From: Nocardia arthritidis
Lineage (GTDB): Bacteria > Actinomycetota > Actinomycetes > Mycobacteriales > Mycobacteriaceae
DNA: 64,000 nt
Direction of reading: 5' to 3'
Assembly (NCBI RefSeq): GCF_011801145.1
Contig: NZ_CP046172.1
Location: 2,170,001 to 2,234,000 of the forward strand
Positions within the stretch are counted from its first letter, which is position 1, and each line of letters opens with the position of its first letter. Below the pieces are notes generated by a model, which saw nothing but the letters and a program-made list of their open reading frames with translations, was not told the DNA's origin and ran no database searches. A program made the position numbers and the translations under genes. This document shows positions 41,779 through 49,370 of the stretch, one piece after another.

Positions 41779-42969
41779 ATGCGGCACGGAACCTACGACC
41801 TTACGGACCCCGCGCTGTACTCGCATGGAGATCCACATCTCGTGTGGCGGAGGATGCGGGAGGAATGTCCAATTGGTTGGCATCATCGCCACGGCGCGGA
41901 CGGGTTCTGGTCAGTCACCGGCTACGAGCCTGGAAATGTAGTTCTGCACACCGCTAGCACCTATTCGTCAGAGCGTGGCGTCCAGTTGCGCTCGCGGTTG
42001 TCCGTGCCCAACTCTGCCGCAGGCCGAACCTTGGTCCTGGTCGATCCGCCAAAGCATGGCAAGTTGAGGGGACCGCTTCGGAAGCTGTTTACGCCGAGAT
42101 CGATCGCGGTGATGGAACCGCGCGCTCGCCGTGTTATCAGATCGTTACTCAGGACTGTGTCGGGCGCCGGTCCGTGTGACTTTGTCGGCACTGTGGCTTC
42201 ACGCATTCCTATGGCGGTTATGGCCGAACTCTTGGGTGTTGAGCCGAAAGATGTCGAGACCATGGCTACTCTAGCCGACGCTGCGGGTGATGAGTCGCTG
42301 GATTGCAATGGTTTGACGACACAGGAAGCCCATATCGCTATTCTCATGTATTATACGGATTTGCTGGAGGTGCGTCGTTGTCAACGATCTGACGACGTGA
42401 TGTCCGCACTTATTGGTGCACAGGAGAGCGGTGCCGCGATCACCGACGATGAAATCGTCCTCACTTGTGAAAACGTTTTCACGGCATCCGTAGACACGAC
42501 CAAATCCGCGATCGGGTCGGCTTTGCTGACGTTGCTCGATCATCCCGAGCAGTGGTCAAGGTTGGGCGGCGGGGTCTCCTTAGACGCGGCCGTCGAGGAG
42601 ATTCTACGATGGGTCGCGCCTGTCACTCACGTGCTGCGTACTGCGTCGACCCCGGCAGTACTCGGCGGCGTCGACATCGCGGCAGGAGATGGAGTTGCCG
42701 TGTGGCTTCCGTCAATGAACAGGGACGACGCAGTCTTCCCGGACGCCGATAAACTGCGCCTCGACCGCATTCGCAATCCGCACCGCACGTTCGGCGCCGG
42801 GCCGCACTTTTGCATCGGTGCTCCTATCGTTCGTCTCATCCTGCGCGTGTTCCTTGAGGAACTTAGGTTGGGCGTCGGAAAGATCGCGGCTGCCGGAAAA
42901 CCAAGCTTCTTTCCTTCCTATATTCTCAGCGGCCCGGCCGCTCTTCCTGTCGAACTGGGCTCCCGCTAG
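41779..42969 (+). CDS. Cytochrome P450 monooxygenase
   Basis: 396 aa; ATG 41779 with G-G-G-A-G-G (upstream in-frame start at 41752 rejected). Heme loop F-G-A-G-P-H-F-C-I-G (Cys345), E-E-I-L-R for the ExxR motif, and I-helix F-T-A-S-V-D-T-T where the usual A-G-x-D/E-T-T glycine is serine. The N-terminal L-T-D-P-A-L-Y-S-H-G-D-P and V-W-R-R-M-R-E are of the type seen in antibiotic-cluster P450s that hydroxylate carrier-bound amino acids. Being 24 bp upstream of the A-T gene, it is a good candidate for beta-hydroxylation of that carrier's residue; the substrate is inference. Confidence 0.9.
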   Translation: MRHGTYDLTDPALYSHGDPHLVWRRMREECPIGWHHRHGADGFWSVTGYEPGNVVLHTASTYSSERGVQLRSRLSVPNSAAGRTLVLVDPPKHGKLRGPLRKLFTPRSIAVMEPRARRVIRSLLRTVSGAGPCDFVGTVASRIPMAVMAELLGVEPKDVETMATLADAAGDESLDCNGLTTQEAHIAILMYYTDLLEVRRCQRSDDVMSALIGAQESGAAITDDEIVLTCENVFTASVDTTKSAIGSALLTLLDHPEQWSRLGGGVSLDAAVEEILRWVAPVTHVLRTASTPAVLGGVDIAAGDGVAVWLPSMNRDDAVFPDADKLRLDRIRNPHRTFGAGPHFCIGAPIVRLILRVFLEELRLGVGKIAAAGKPSFFPSYILSGPAALPVELGSR

Positions 42970-42993
42970 GCGAGCCGGAAGTACGGAGGTTCG

Positions 42994-44883
42994 ATGTCAC
43001 GAATGCGAGTACCCCGAGAGAGCTACAGCGCAACGACGTCCGGTTGCGGATGCTCCACAATTCCGACCCAGTTCGAGGCGCAGGTTGCCCGGACACCTGG
43101 GGCTATCGCGGTTGCCGGGCCGGCAGGTGTCCTCGCGGATGGGGTGCTGACCTATCGTGAATTGAATTCCCGGGCCAACCAGCTCGCCAGGTACCTCGTT
43201 GCCCATGACGCAGGTCCAGAGCGGCTTGTCGGTCTCGTTCTGGATCGCACCGTCGACGCTGTCATCGCGATCCTCGCAACCTTGAAGGCAGGCGCTGCGT
43301 ATCTGCCGATCGATCCTGTCAGCCCCCCCGGCAGGATTTTGGGTCTGCTTGCCGATGCCTGCCCAGTTCATATTTTGATGACTGCGAATGTTTCGATTCC
43401 GAACATGTCGACAACATGGCTAGCGGGCGGTGTTTTTCTTGAGAGGCTACGTGCTTATGACGACTCCGATCTGGCTCCTTCTCTGTTGCCGGATAATCCC
43501 GCGTACGTGATCTACACCTCTGGCTCCGCAGGTGAGCCGAAAGGGGTCGTGGTAACACATAAGAACGTCGCTCGTCTGTTCGGTGAGATCGACCGTTTGT
43601 TTCGGTTTCGTGCCGATGATGTTTGGGTGTTGTTCCATTCATACGCGTTCGACTTCTCGGTTTGGGAGCTATGGGGATCTTTGCTCAACGGCGGCAGGCT
43701 AGTTGTGGTGCCGTACATGGTATCGAGGTCACCACGCGCATTCTTAAAGATGTTGCGTCGTGAGAAGGTGACCATTCTGAACCAGACGCCATCAGCTTTC
43801 TATCAACTCATGGACGCCGATCAGGTGGAGGCAGATTCCGAGTCCTTGGAACTCAAGGATTCCCTCGCGCTTCGGTACGTATTTTTCGGGGGGGAAACGC
43901 TCGACCTAAAACGGCTTGTAGGCTGGTACACCCGACACTCGGACAGCACTCCGACTCTGGTCAATATGTACGGCATCACCGAGACCACGGTGCATGTCAC
44001 TTATATCGCACTAAATCGCCAATTGATAGCCGATGCTCAGGGGAGTTTGATCGGCGCCGCCATTCCAGATCTTGAGCTACACCTACTAGATGACAAAATG
44101 GAGCCCGTGCCGCCCGGAGTTCCTGGGGAAGTTTATGTGTCAGGTGGAGGTCTTGCGCGGGGGTATCTTAATCGACCGAGTTTGACAGCTACGCGGTTTG
44201 TGTCGAATCCGTTTGGTGGTGCTGGTTCTCGATTGTATCGGACAGGGGACGTAGCGCGAATTCAGCTCAATGGTGCGATCGAGTTTCTTGGTCGCGCTGA
44301 TTACCAGGTAAAGGTTCGCGGTCATCGGATTGAGTTGAGGGAGATTGAAGAGGTATTGCGGAGCTGCACATTGGTGGACGACGCAGTTGTCGTAGCGCGG
44401 GAGGATCGAGCTGGAGATCGGCGTTTGGTGGCCTACGTGACCGGACCCGGTGTTTCCAATGTCGGAGTGTATGAATGGGCACGGAGCTGGTTGCCGGACT
44501 ACATGGTGCCATCGGCATATGTAGTGCTTGACAGCTTTCCATTGACAGTAAATGGAAAATTGGACCGGCAATCATTGCCGGCACCGAGTGGGGGAGACGT
44601 GCCATCGGACGTTGATTTCGTGGCGCCGTCATCGCGGGTGGAGATGATGCTGGCGGAAATTTGGGAGGAGGTGCTGGGTATCGAACGAATAGGTATCGAT
44701 GATAACTTCTTCACTCTAGGTGGGCATTCGCTATTGGCAGCGCAGATAATTTCGCGAGTGCGAGAACGCTTAGGGGTAGATATTCCTTTGCAGATATTGT
44801 ACGGGGCGCCGACTATAGCTGAACTCGCCAACCGAATAGCTGGCGATGCGCCCGGACAGGAGCCTACGATCGAAGTCCTGTGA
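42994..44883 (+). CDS. NRPS adenylation-thiolation didomain, threonine-like code
   Basis: 629 aa; ATG with A-C-G-G-A-G-G. Adenylation cores: Y-T-S-G-S-A-G-E-P-K-G (A3), A-F-D-F-S-V-W (A4), Y-G-I-T-E-T-T-V-H (A5), Y-R-T-G-D (A7), A8 with R-G-H-R-I-E-L, N-G-K-L-D-R (A10). Carrier: D-N-F-F-T-L-G-G-H-S (Ser579 takes phosphopantetheine). My hand alignment to GrsA gives the pocket D-F-W-N-F-G-M-V-H-K; the classical threonine code is D-F-W-N-I-G-M-V-H-K, one change. It thus probably loads L-Thr or a close analogue. No condensation domain, so it works as an initiation module or in trans with the T-C protein. Coupled (GTGA) to the thioesterase gene. Confidence 0.92.
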   Translation: MSRMRVPRESYSATTSGCGCSTIPTQFEAQVARTPGAIAVAGPAGVLADGVLTYRELNSRANQLARYLVAHDAGPERLVGLVLDRTVDAVIAILATLKAGAAYLPIDPVSPPGRILGLLADACPVHILMTANVSIPNMSTTWLAGGVFLERLRAYDDSDLAPSLLPDNPAYVIYTSGSAGEPKGVVVTHKNVARLFGEIDRLFRFRADDVWVLFHSYAFDFSVWELWGSLLNGGRLVVVPYMVSRSPRAFLKMLRREKVTILNQTPSAFYQLMDADQVEADSESLELKDSLALRYVFFGGETLDLKRLVGWYTRHSDSTPTLVNMYGITETTVHVTYIALNRQLIADAQGSLIGAAIPDLELHLLDDKMEPVPPGVPGEVYVSGGGLARGYLNRPSLTATRFVSNPFGGAGSRLYRTGDVARIQLNGAIEFLGRADYQVKVRGHRIELREIEEVLRSCTLVDDAVVVAREDRAGDRRLVAYVTGPGVSNVGVYEWARSWLPDYMVPSAYVVLDSFPLTVNGKLDRQSLPAPSGGDVPSDVDFVAPSSRVEMMLAEIWEEVLGIERIGIDDNFFTLGGHSLLAAQIISRVRERLGVDIPLQILYGAPTIAELANRIAGDAPGQEPTIEVL

Positions 44884-45896
44884 AGATGCGCTGCAGGTAT
44901 GTTTCGAGTACGTATTTAAATTCGGCTGACTCCACGAAATGTTTAGAGATGGTAGATATGGCGCTAAACGCCCACGGAGGTCCGCGAGGGCATTCAGTGG
45001 TTGACTGGCTGCTATCAGAGGTGAGACGCAGGCGGATTAGAATTTGGGTCGATAATGGCCAGATTCAATACACTGCGTCCAAGGATGTGATGGATGCTGG
45101 CTTCCTAGCGGTGCTGCGAGAGCATCGGGAGGAACTCAAGAGCCGCCTTGAATACACGAGTTCCGGAAATCTGTGGCTCAGGCGTTTCACCTCCGGGGCT
45201 GGTAGCGATAGAGTTGTTTTCGTGTTGCCGGCGGCCGGATCCGGTCCAAGCGCATTTCGAAAGTGGCGACAGGCTGCACCGGCTGAGGTGGAGATTGTTG
45301 TGGTGCATCTGCCAGGGCGGGAGGAGCGAATCGAGGATGTTCCGTTCACGGACGTCGACCCCTTGGCGGATCGGATTGCCGAGCAGATTCTCGACTACGG
45401 GAAACGTCCGTTCGCCATCTTCGGCCATTGCATGGGCGCCTTGGTCGGGCGTGAGGTCGCTAAGCGGATCGATAGCCCGTACCTACGAATGCTTGCTGCC
45501 GCAGCGGCGACTCCGCCGGACATGGTCGAAGCGGACGGTGACCCGAGTGATAACGATTTGGTAGAAACTCTGCTCAAATGGGGCGAGGCGCCGGTTCAGT
45601 TGTTGTCTGATCCCAGCGTAAGGACCGTCTTACTGGCACCGCTCCGAACGGACCTGTCGGTGATGGCTACTTGCCGGAAGCCGTTGTCGAATGCTGAGAA
45701 AATCGGTATTCCAGTGGTCGCCTTCGCGGGGTCCAACGATGATTTCATCCCCGTCGAAAAATGTGCACGGTGGGCCGAATGGACGAACTCCTCATTTGAG
45801 CTTCAGACGATCAGCGGCGGCCACTTCTTTCCGGTACACCAGGCGGCGAAAGTGTTGACGGCCATCTCTGAGTATATGGACCGGGATTTGGCATGA
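44880..45896 (+). CDS. TubC-type docking domain fused to a thioesterase with cysteine nucleophile
   Basis: 338 aa; GTG start in GTGA overlap. Residues 37-92 (V-V-D-W-L-L-S-E-V-R-R, I-R-I-W-V-D-N-G-Q-I-Q-Y, L-R-E-H-R-E-E-L) match the TubC N-terminal docking domain, which NRPS subunits use to bind a partner's C-terminus. Residues 105-335 are an alpha/beta thioesterase like type II editing enzymes, but the elbow is G-H-C-M-G (Cys184) instead of G-H-S-M-G; Asp287/288 and His315 (S-G-G-H-F-F) complete the triad. Cys nucleophiles occur in some product-releasing thioesterases such as that for the beta-lactone obafluorin. It may dock to a synthetase and release or edit an intermediate. Confidence 0.85.
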   Translation: MKMRCRYVSSTYLNSADSTKCLEMVDMALNAHGGPRGHSVVDWLLSEVRRRRIRIWVDNGQIQYTASKDVMDAGFLAVLREHREELKSRLEYTSSGNLWLRRFTSGAGSDRVVFVLPAAGSGPSAFRKWRQAAPAEVEIVVVHLPGREERIEDVPFTDVDPLADRIAEQILDYGKRPFAIFGHCMGALVGREVAKRIDSPYLRMLAAAAATPPDMVEADGDPSDNDLVETLLKWGEAPVQLLSDPSVRTVLLAPLRTDLSVMATCRKPLSNAEKIGIPVVAFAGSNDDFIPVEKCARWAEWTNSSFELQTISGGHFFPVHQAAKVLTAISEYMDRDLA

Positions 45897-46002
45897 TTTG
45901 GTTGGTGCTCCACCCTCGCGGCTATTTGCGGCACTCAACTATGCAAATTGCCTTGTCGCGTAATGTGGGTAGATGTGCACGGGTTACGGAAGGATTCATG
46001 CA

Positions 46003-46866
46003 GTGCATTCACATCTGATAGGCAAGTTTGAAATCGATCACAACAAGGTTGCCATCGAACTTGACCCGAGAAGGGGCCTGCCTTTTATTGAGCCATACGA
46101 GGAATTCAACTGCGGACGCTCTACGCGAGGTGAAGGTCAGCTTATGCTATGTTCCCCCGGCGGAGAGATTGGTGACGGAATTATCACCAATTATGATCCG
46201 GGTGCCTCATCGGGGTTCACCGCGTATGGCGAACAGTTGCCGTATGTGTCAACGATCATCGAGCAGGTGCTTTGCGTCGAACACATTCGCTTTGCGCGCA
46301 TCGTTTGTATGACTTCCAACGTGCTGATTCCGCACCGTGACTACCTGGAATTCGACTCTTCAAACTCGCGGCAGCGCCCCATGCATAGGCTGCATATTCC
46401 GCTTATTACTAATGAAGATTGCATGTTCAGCGATAACAACACGGTTTATCGTATGAAGCCAGGAGAGGTGTGGTTTCTCGACGCAACGCAAGTGCACACT
46501 GCGGCTGCACTGACAACGCTGTCGCGAATGCATTTGATAGTCGACTTCAACGATGTGCAGGATCGTTCAGAGCTGTTGAACATTGACGCGCTCGAAGAAG
46601 AAGGTATCCCCCTGTCAAGTATTGTAGTTCGCCCTCCTCTGTCAAATGCGGAGCGTTTGGCATTGCATTCATTGGCAGCTCTTATCACCGAGGCCAATAT
46701 ACTCGACATATTCGGTATTATCGCTAAAACGCATTTTCGGCGAGACGGCGGCGAAGATTTTTTCTGGAATACAGTCGGCGAGATTGAAGATCAGCTTGAT
46801 GACCGTGATCTCGCTAAGCGGCTTGATGAACTTCGGGTCTATTACGTGATGGACCGGGATAGATGA
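46003..46866 (+). CDS. Proline-3-hydroxylase-like Fe(II)/2-oxoglutarate oxygenase
   Basis: 287 aa from GTG 46003, which has G-G-A-A-G-G at 9 nt and gives the start V-H-S-H-L-I-G-K-F-E-I-D, closely like the S-H-I-L-G-R-I-E-L-D of Streptomyces proline 3-hydroxylase. Iron ligands H111-R-D113 (V-L-I-P-H-R-D) and His165 (Q-V-H-T-A), 2-oxoglutarate Arg175 (S-R-M-H-L). The M-K-P-G-E-V-W-F-L-D box and C-terminal helical region also match that family. Known members hydroxylate free L-proline (or pipecolate-like rings) at C3. The substrate here may be proline or a ring amino acid made by the cluster. AT-richer than its downstream neighbours. Confidence 0.85.
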   Translation: MHSHLIGKFEIDHNKVAIELDPRRGLPFIEPYEEFNCGRSTRGEGQLMLCSPGGEIGDGIITNYDPGASSGFTAYGEQLPYVSTIIEQVLCVEHIRFARIVCMTSNVLIPHRDYLEFDSSNSRQRPMHRLHIPLITNEDCMFSDNNTVYRMKPGEVWFLDATQVHTAAALTTLSRMHLIVDFNDVQDRSELLNIDALEEEGIPLSSIVVRPPLSNAERLALHSLAALITEANILDIFGIIAKTHFRRDGGEDFFWNTVGEIEDQLDDRDLAKRLDELRVYYVMDRDR

Positions 46867-46911
46867 TTGCTAGCCGAATGATTGCCAAGAGCGGAGGTAA
46901 GGTGGATTTGA

Positions 46912-47820
46912 GTGCGCTACGGAATTGTTATCTTGCCAGATGGTTCGTGGTCTCAGTCCGGCAAGAGGTGGCGGCTGGCTGAGGAGTTCGGGTTCGACCA
47001 CGCTTGGACCTTTGACCACCTGACTTGGCGTTGGTTGCAGGGCTTGCCGTGGCACTCGGCGGTGCCTACCTTGGCGGCCGCGGCCGCGTCGACTACTCGT
47101 ATTCGGCTCGGGACAATGGTGGCAAGCCCAAACCTGCGGAACCCGGTCACCTTTGCCAAGGAGATGATGACCTTGGATGACATCTCCGCCGGACGGGCGA
47201 TCTGTGGGATCGGTGCGGGAGCTGAAGGTCACGACTCCAAGGTGTTTGGGTCCTACCCATTGTCCCGGAGCGATCGTGCTCGTCGGTTCCATGAGTTTGT
47301 CGAGCTGACTGATCTGCTATTGCGAAACGAGAGGACTTCGTACGATGGCGACTTCTACCAGGCCAGGGACGCGCATATGTATCCCGGCTGTGTGCAGCGT
47401 CCTCGGACGCCTTTAGCGATCGCGGCCGCAGGTTCCCGAGGGATGAGACTTGTGGCTCGGGCCGCGGATGCCTGGATCACTACGGGCGTGCCCGGCCGGT
47501 TTGAGCCAAACCGGTTTGATCGGGCGATCGGTCCGCTCCGTGACCAGCTTGCAAACCTTGCCGAGGGTTGTGCTGCTGAGGGACGGAATTTCGATTCGCT
47601 CGACAAGATCGTCGTCGCAGGGGTTCAGTTGGGCGGAGTGCTCGCATCCAAGGCGGCGTTCCTCGACGCCAGAGGACTGTTTGCGGAGCTTGGGTTTACG
47701 GACATGGTGGTGTTTTGGCCAAGGCAGACCTTCCCATTCGAGGGGCAGGTTAGCGTACTCGACGACATCGCCCCGCTCCTCCTGCATCGGGGTCTGGATG
47801 CTGTGGGAGCCAAACGATGA
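46912..47820 (+). CDS. LLM-class F420-dependent oxidoreductase
   Basis: 302 aa; GTG with G-A-G-G-T-A-A-G-G. Luciferase-like TIM-barrel signatures: the early A-E-E-F-G-F-D-H-A-W, T-R-I-R-L-G-T-M-V-A-S-P, the R-N-P-V-T-F-A-K-E box, A-I-C-G-I-G-A-G, and P-L-A-I-A-A-A-G-S-R-G. The F420-type members reduce C=N or C=C bonds. Two uses fit the cluster: reduction of a pyrroline/dehydroproline (as LmbY-like enzymes of alkylproline pathways) or of dehydropiperazate. It is coupled by ATGA to a ThDP enzyme, so the two may act on one intermediate. Confidence 0.85.
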   Translation: MRYGIVILPDGSWSQSGKRWRLAEEFGFDHAWTFDHLTWRWLQGLPWHSAVPTLAAAAASTTRIRLGTMVASPNLRNPVTFAKEMMTLDDISAGRAICGIGAGAEGHDSKVFGSYPLSRSDRARRFHEFVELTDLLLRNERTSYDGDFYQARDAHMYPGCVQRPRTPLAIAAAGSRGMRLVARAADAWITTGVPGRFEPNRFDRAIGPLRDQLANLAEGCAAEGRNFDSLDKIVVAGVQLGGVLASKAAFLDARGLFAELGFTDMVVFWPRQTFPFEGQVSVLDDIAPLLLHRGLDAVGAKR

Positions 47821-49370
47821 ACGGCGCCCAGTCCCTGATGGGCTCGCTGGACGCGGCGGGCGTCACGGTGTGTTTCGCGAATCCCGGTACCTCTGAACTG
47901 CACTTGGTCGCGGCTCTTGACGAGACGCCAGGAATACGGGGCGTGCTCTGCTTGTTCGAGGGTGTTGCCACAGGCGCGGCGGACGGATTCGCCCGGATGT
48001 CGTCCAATCCGGCGGCTACGCTGCTTCATCAAGGGCCAGGATTGGCGAATGGATTGGCAAATCTGCACAATGCCCAGCGGGCACGCACGCCCGTCCTCAA
48101 TATTGTCGGAGCCAGCGCCACTACCCATCGGGCGCTTAACGCGCCGCTAGAGTCCGACGTGCCTGCCCTGGCCGCGCCGATGTCGCGATGGGTCCGGACA
48201 GCAGCGAGCGCCGAAGCAGTTGGAGCGGATGCTGTCGCGGCGCTGCAGGCAGCGCATCGCTATCCGCGAGGGGTGGCCACACTTATCGTGCCCGCGGACG
48301 TAGCTTGGTCACCAAACGGCGAAGTGTCGCTCCCTGTAGCCGACGTTCCACCCTCCACTGTTCCAACCTGCGAAGTCAACCGGGTAGCGAACCTGCTCCG
48401 GCGCGGTTCAGGAACGACATTGCTCCTCGGCGGCACCGCACTTCGGCAGGCGGGGCTCGCCGCTGCCAGGAGAATTGGCGAGGCGACCGGCATTCAGGTC
48501 ATGGCTGAGGCGTTTCCGGCTCGATTCCAACGCGGGGCCGGTGTTTCTCAGGTACCGCAACTCAGCGGGGACTCGATCCGAGCGCGGGTTCAGTTGGCCA
48601 ACACTCGGCTACTGGTCCTGGTCGATGCAACGATGCCGGTAGCTGCCTTCGGTGCCCCAGGTGTGCGTGGCGAACTGATTCCACTTGACTGCGTTGTGGA
48701 CCGGCTTGGCAACGAGGGAGACGATGTAGTTACGGCACTGGCCGAACTGGCTGACGTTTTGGCACCGAATAGGCCGCTCCGCGGAACCTCTAATCGACCG
48801 CCGCCACGGACCCGGACTGCCCCGCAATCCATCCTGGCTGCTATCGCTGAGCCCATCGCCACGCTGCTGCCTGAAGACGCCATCGTCGTTGACGAGGCGA
48901 ATACCGCGAGTCCGGCGCTGTCCGCCGCGATGGACTCGGCGGCTCGTCACGACCTTCTCTCGGTGTGCGGGTTCGCGATTGGCGAGGGACTTCCGCTGTC
49001 GATTGGCGCCGCGATGGCCTGTCCCCAGCGTCAAGTGGTCTGCCTTCAGGCGGATGGGAGTGCGATGTACACCATTAGCGCCCTATGGACACAGGCGCGG
49101 GAACGATTGAACGTCACCACCATCGTGATGAACAACTGCGGCTACTCGATTCTGCGCCGCGAGGACCTGCGAATCCGCGGTGTGGAAGCCGCCGCGTCGG
49201 AATTGTTCGACCTAACGGAGCCCAATCTGGATTTCGTGGCCTTGAGTATTGGTATGGGTGTCCCAGCTGTGAGGGCGCGGTCGGCGAACGAACTGGCCAA
49301 CTGCCTCAGGCGAGCGTTCGCCGAGCCGGGACCACACCTGATTGACGTATCCATAGCTGATTATGTTTGA
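47817..49370 (+). CDS. ThDP-dependent acetolactate-synthase-like enzyme
   Basis: 517 aa, typical length. Cofactor Glu48 in L-C-L-F-E-G-V-A-T-G, A-N-P-G-T-S-E-L, H-Q-G-P-G-L-A-N-G, and the ThDP/Mg motif Q-A-D-G-S-A-M-Y ending I-V-M-N-N. It resembles the IlvX/MdlC-like branch of biosynthetic and decarboxylating enzymes more than anabolic IlvB, and no small subunit is encoded. Possible roles: decarboxylating a 2-oxo acid or joining an acyl unit to make a monomer. Both ends overlap neighbours (ATGA; 8 bp with the T-C gene), tying it to the peptide pathway. Confidence 0.85.
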   Translation: MNGAQSLMGSLDAAGVTVCFANPGTSELHLVAALDETPGIRGVLCLFEGVATGAADGFARMSSNPAATLLHQGPGLANGLANLHNAQRARTPVLNIVGASATTHRALNAPLESDVPALAAPMSRWVRTAASAEAVGADAVAALQAAHRYPRGVATLIVPADVAWSPNGEVSLPVADVPPSTVPTCEVNRVANLLRRGSGTTLLLGGTALRQAGLAAARRIGEATGIQVMAEAFPARFQRGAGVSQVPQLSGDSIRARVQLANTRLLVLVDATMPVAAFGAPGVRGELIPLDCVVDRLGNEGDDVVTALAELADVLAPNRPLRGTSNRPPPRTRTAPQSILAAIAEPIATLLPEDAIVVDEANTASPALSAAMDSAARHDLLSVCGFAIGEGLPLSIGAAMACPQRQVVCLQADGSAMYTISALWTQARERLNVTTIVMNNCGYSILRREDLRIRGVEAAASELFDLTEPNLDFVALSIGMGVPAVRARSANELANCLRRAFAEPGPHLIDVSIADYV

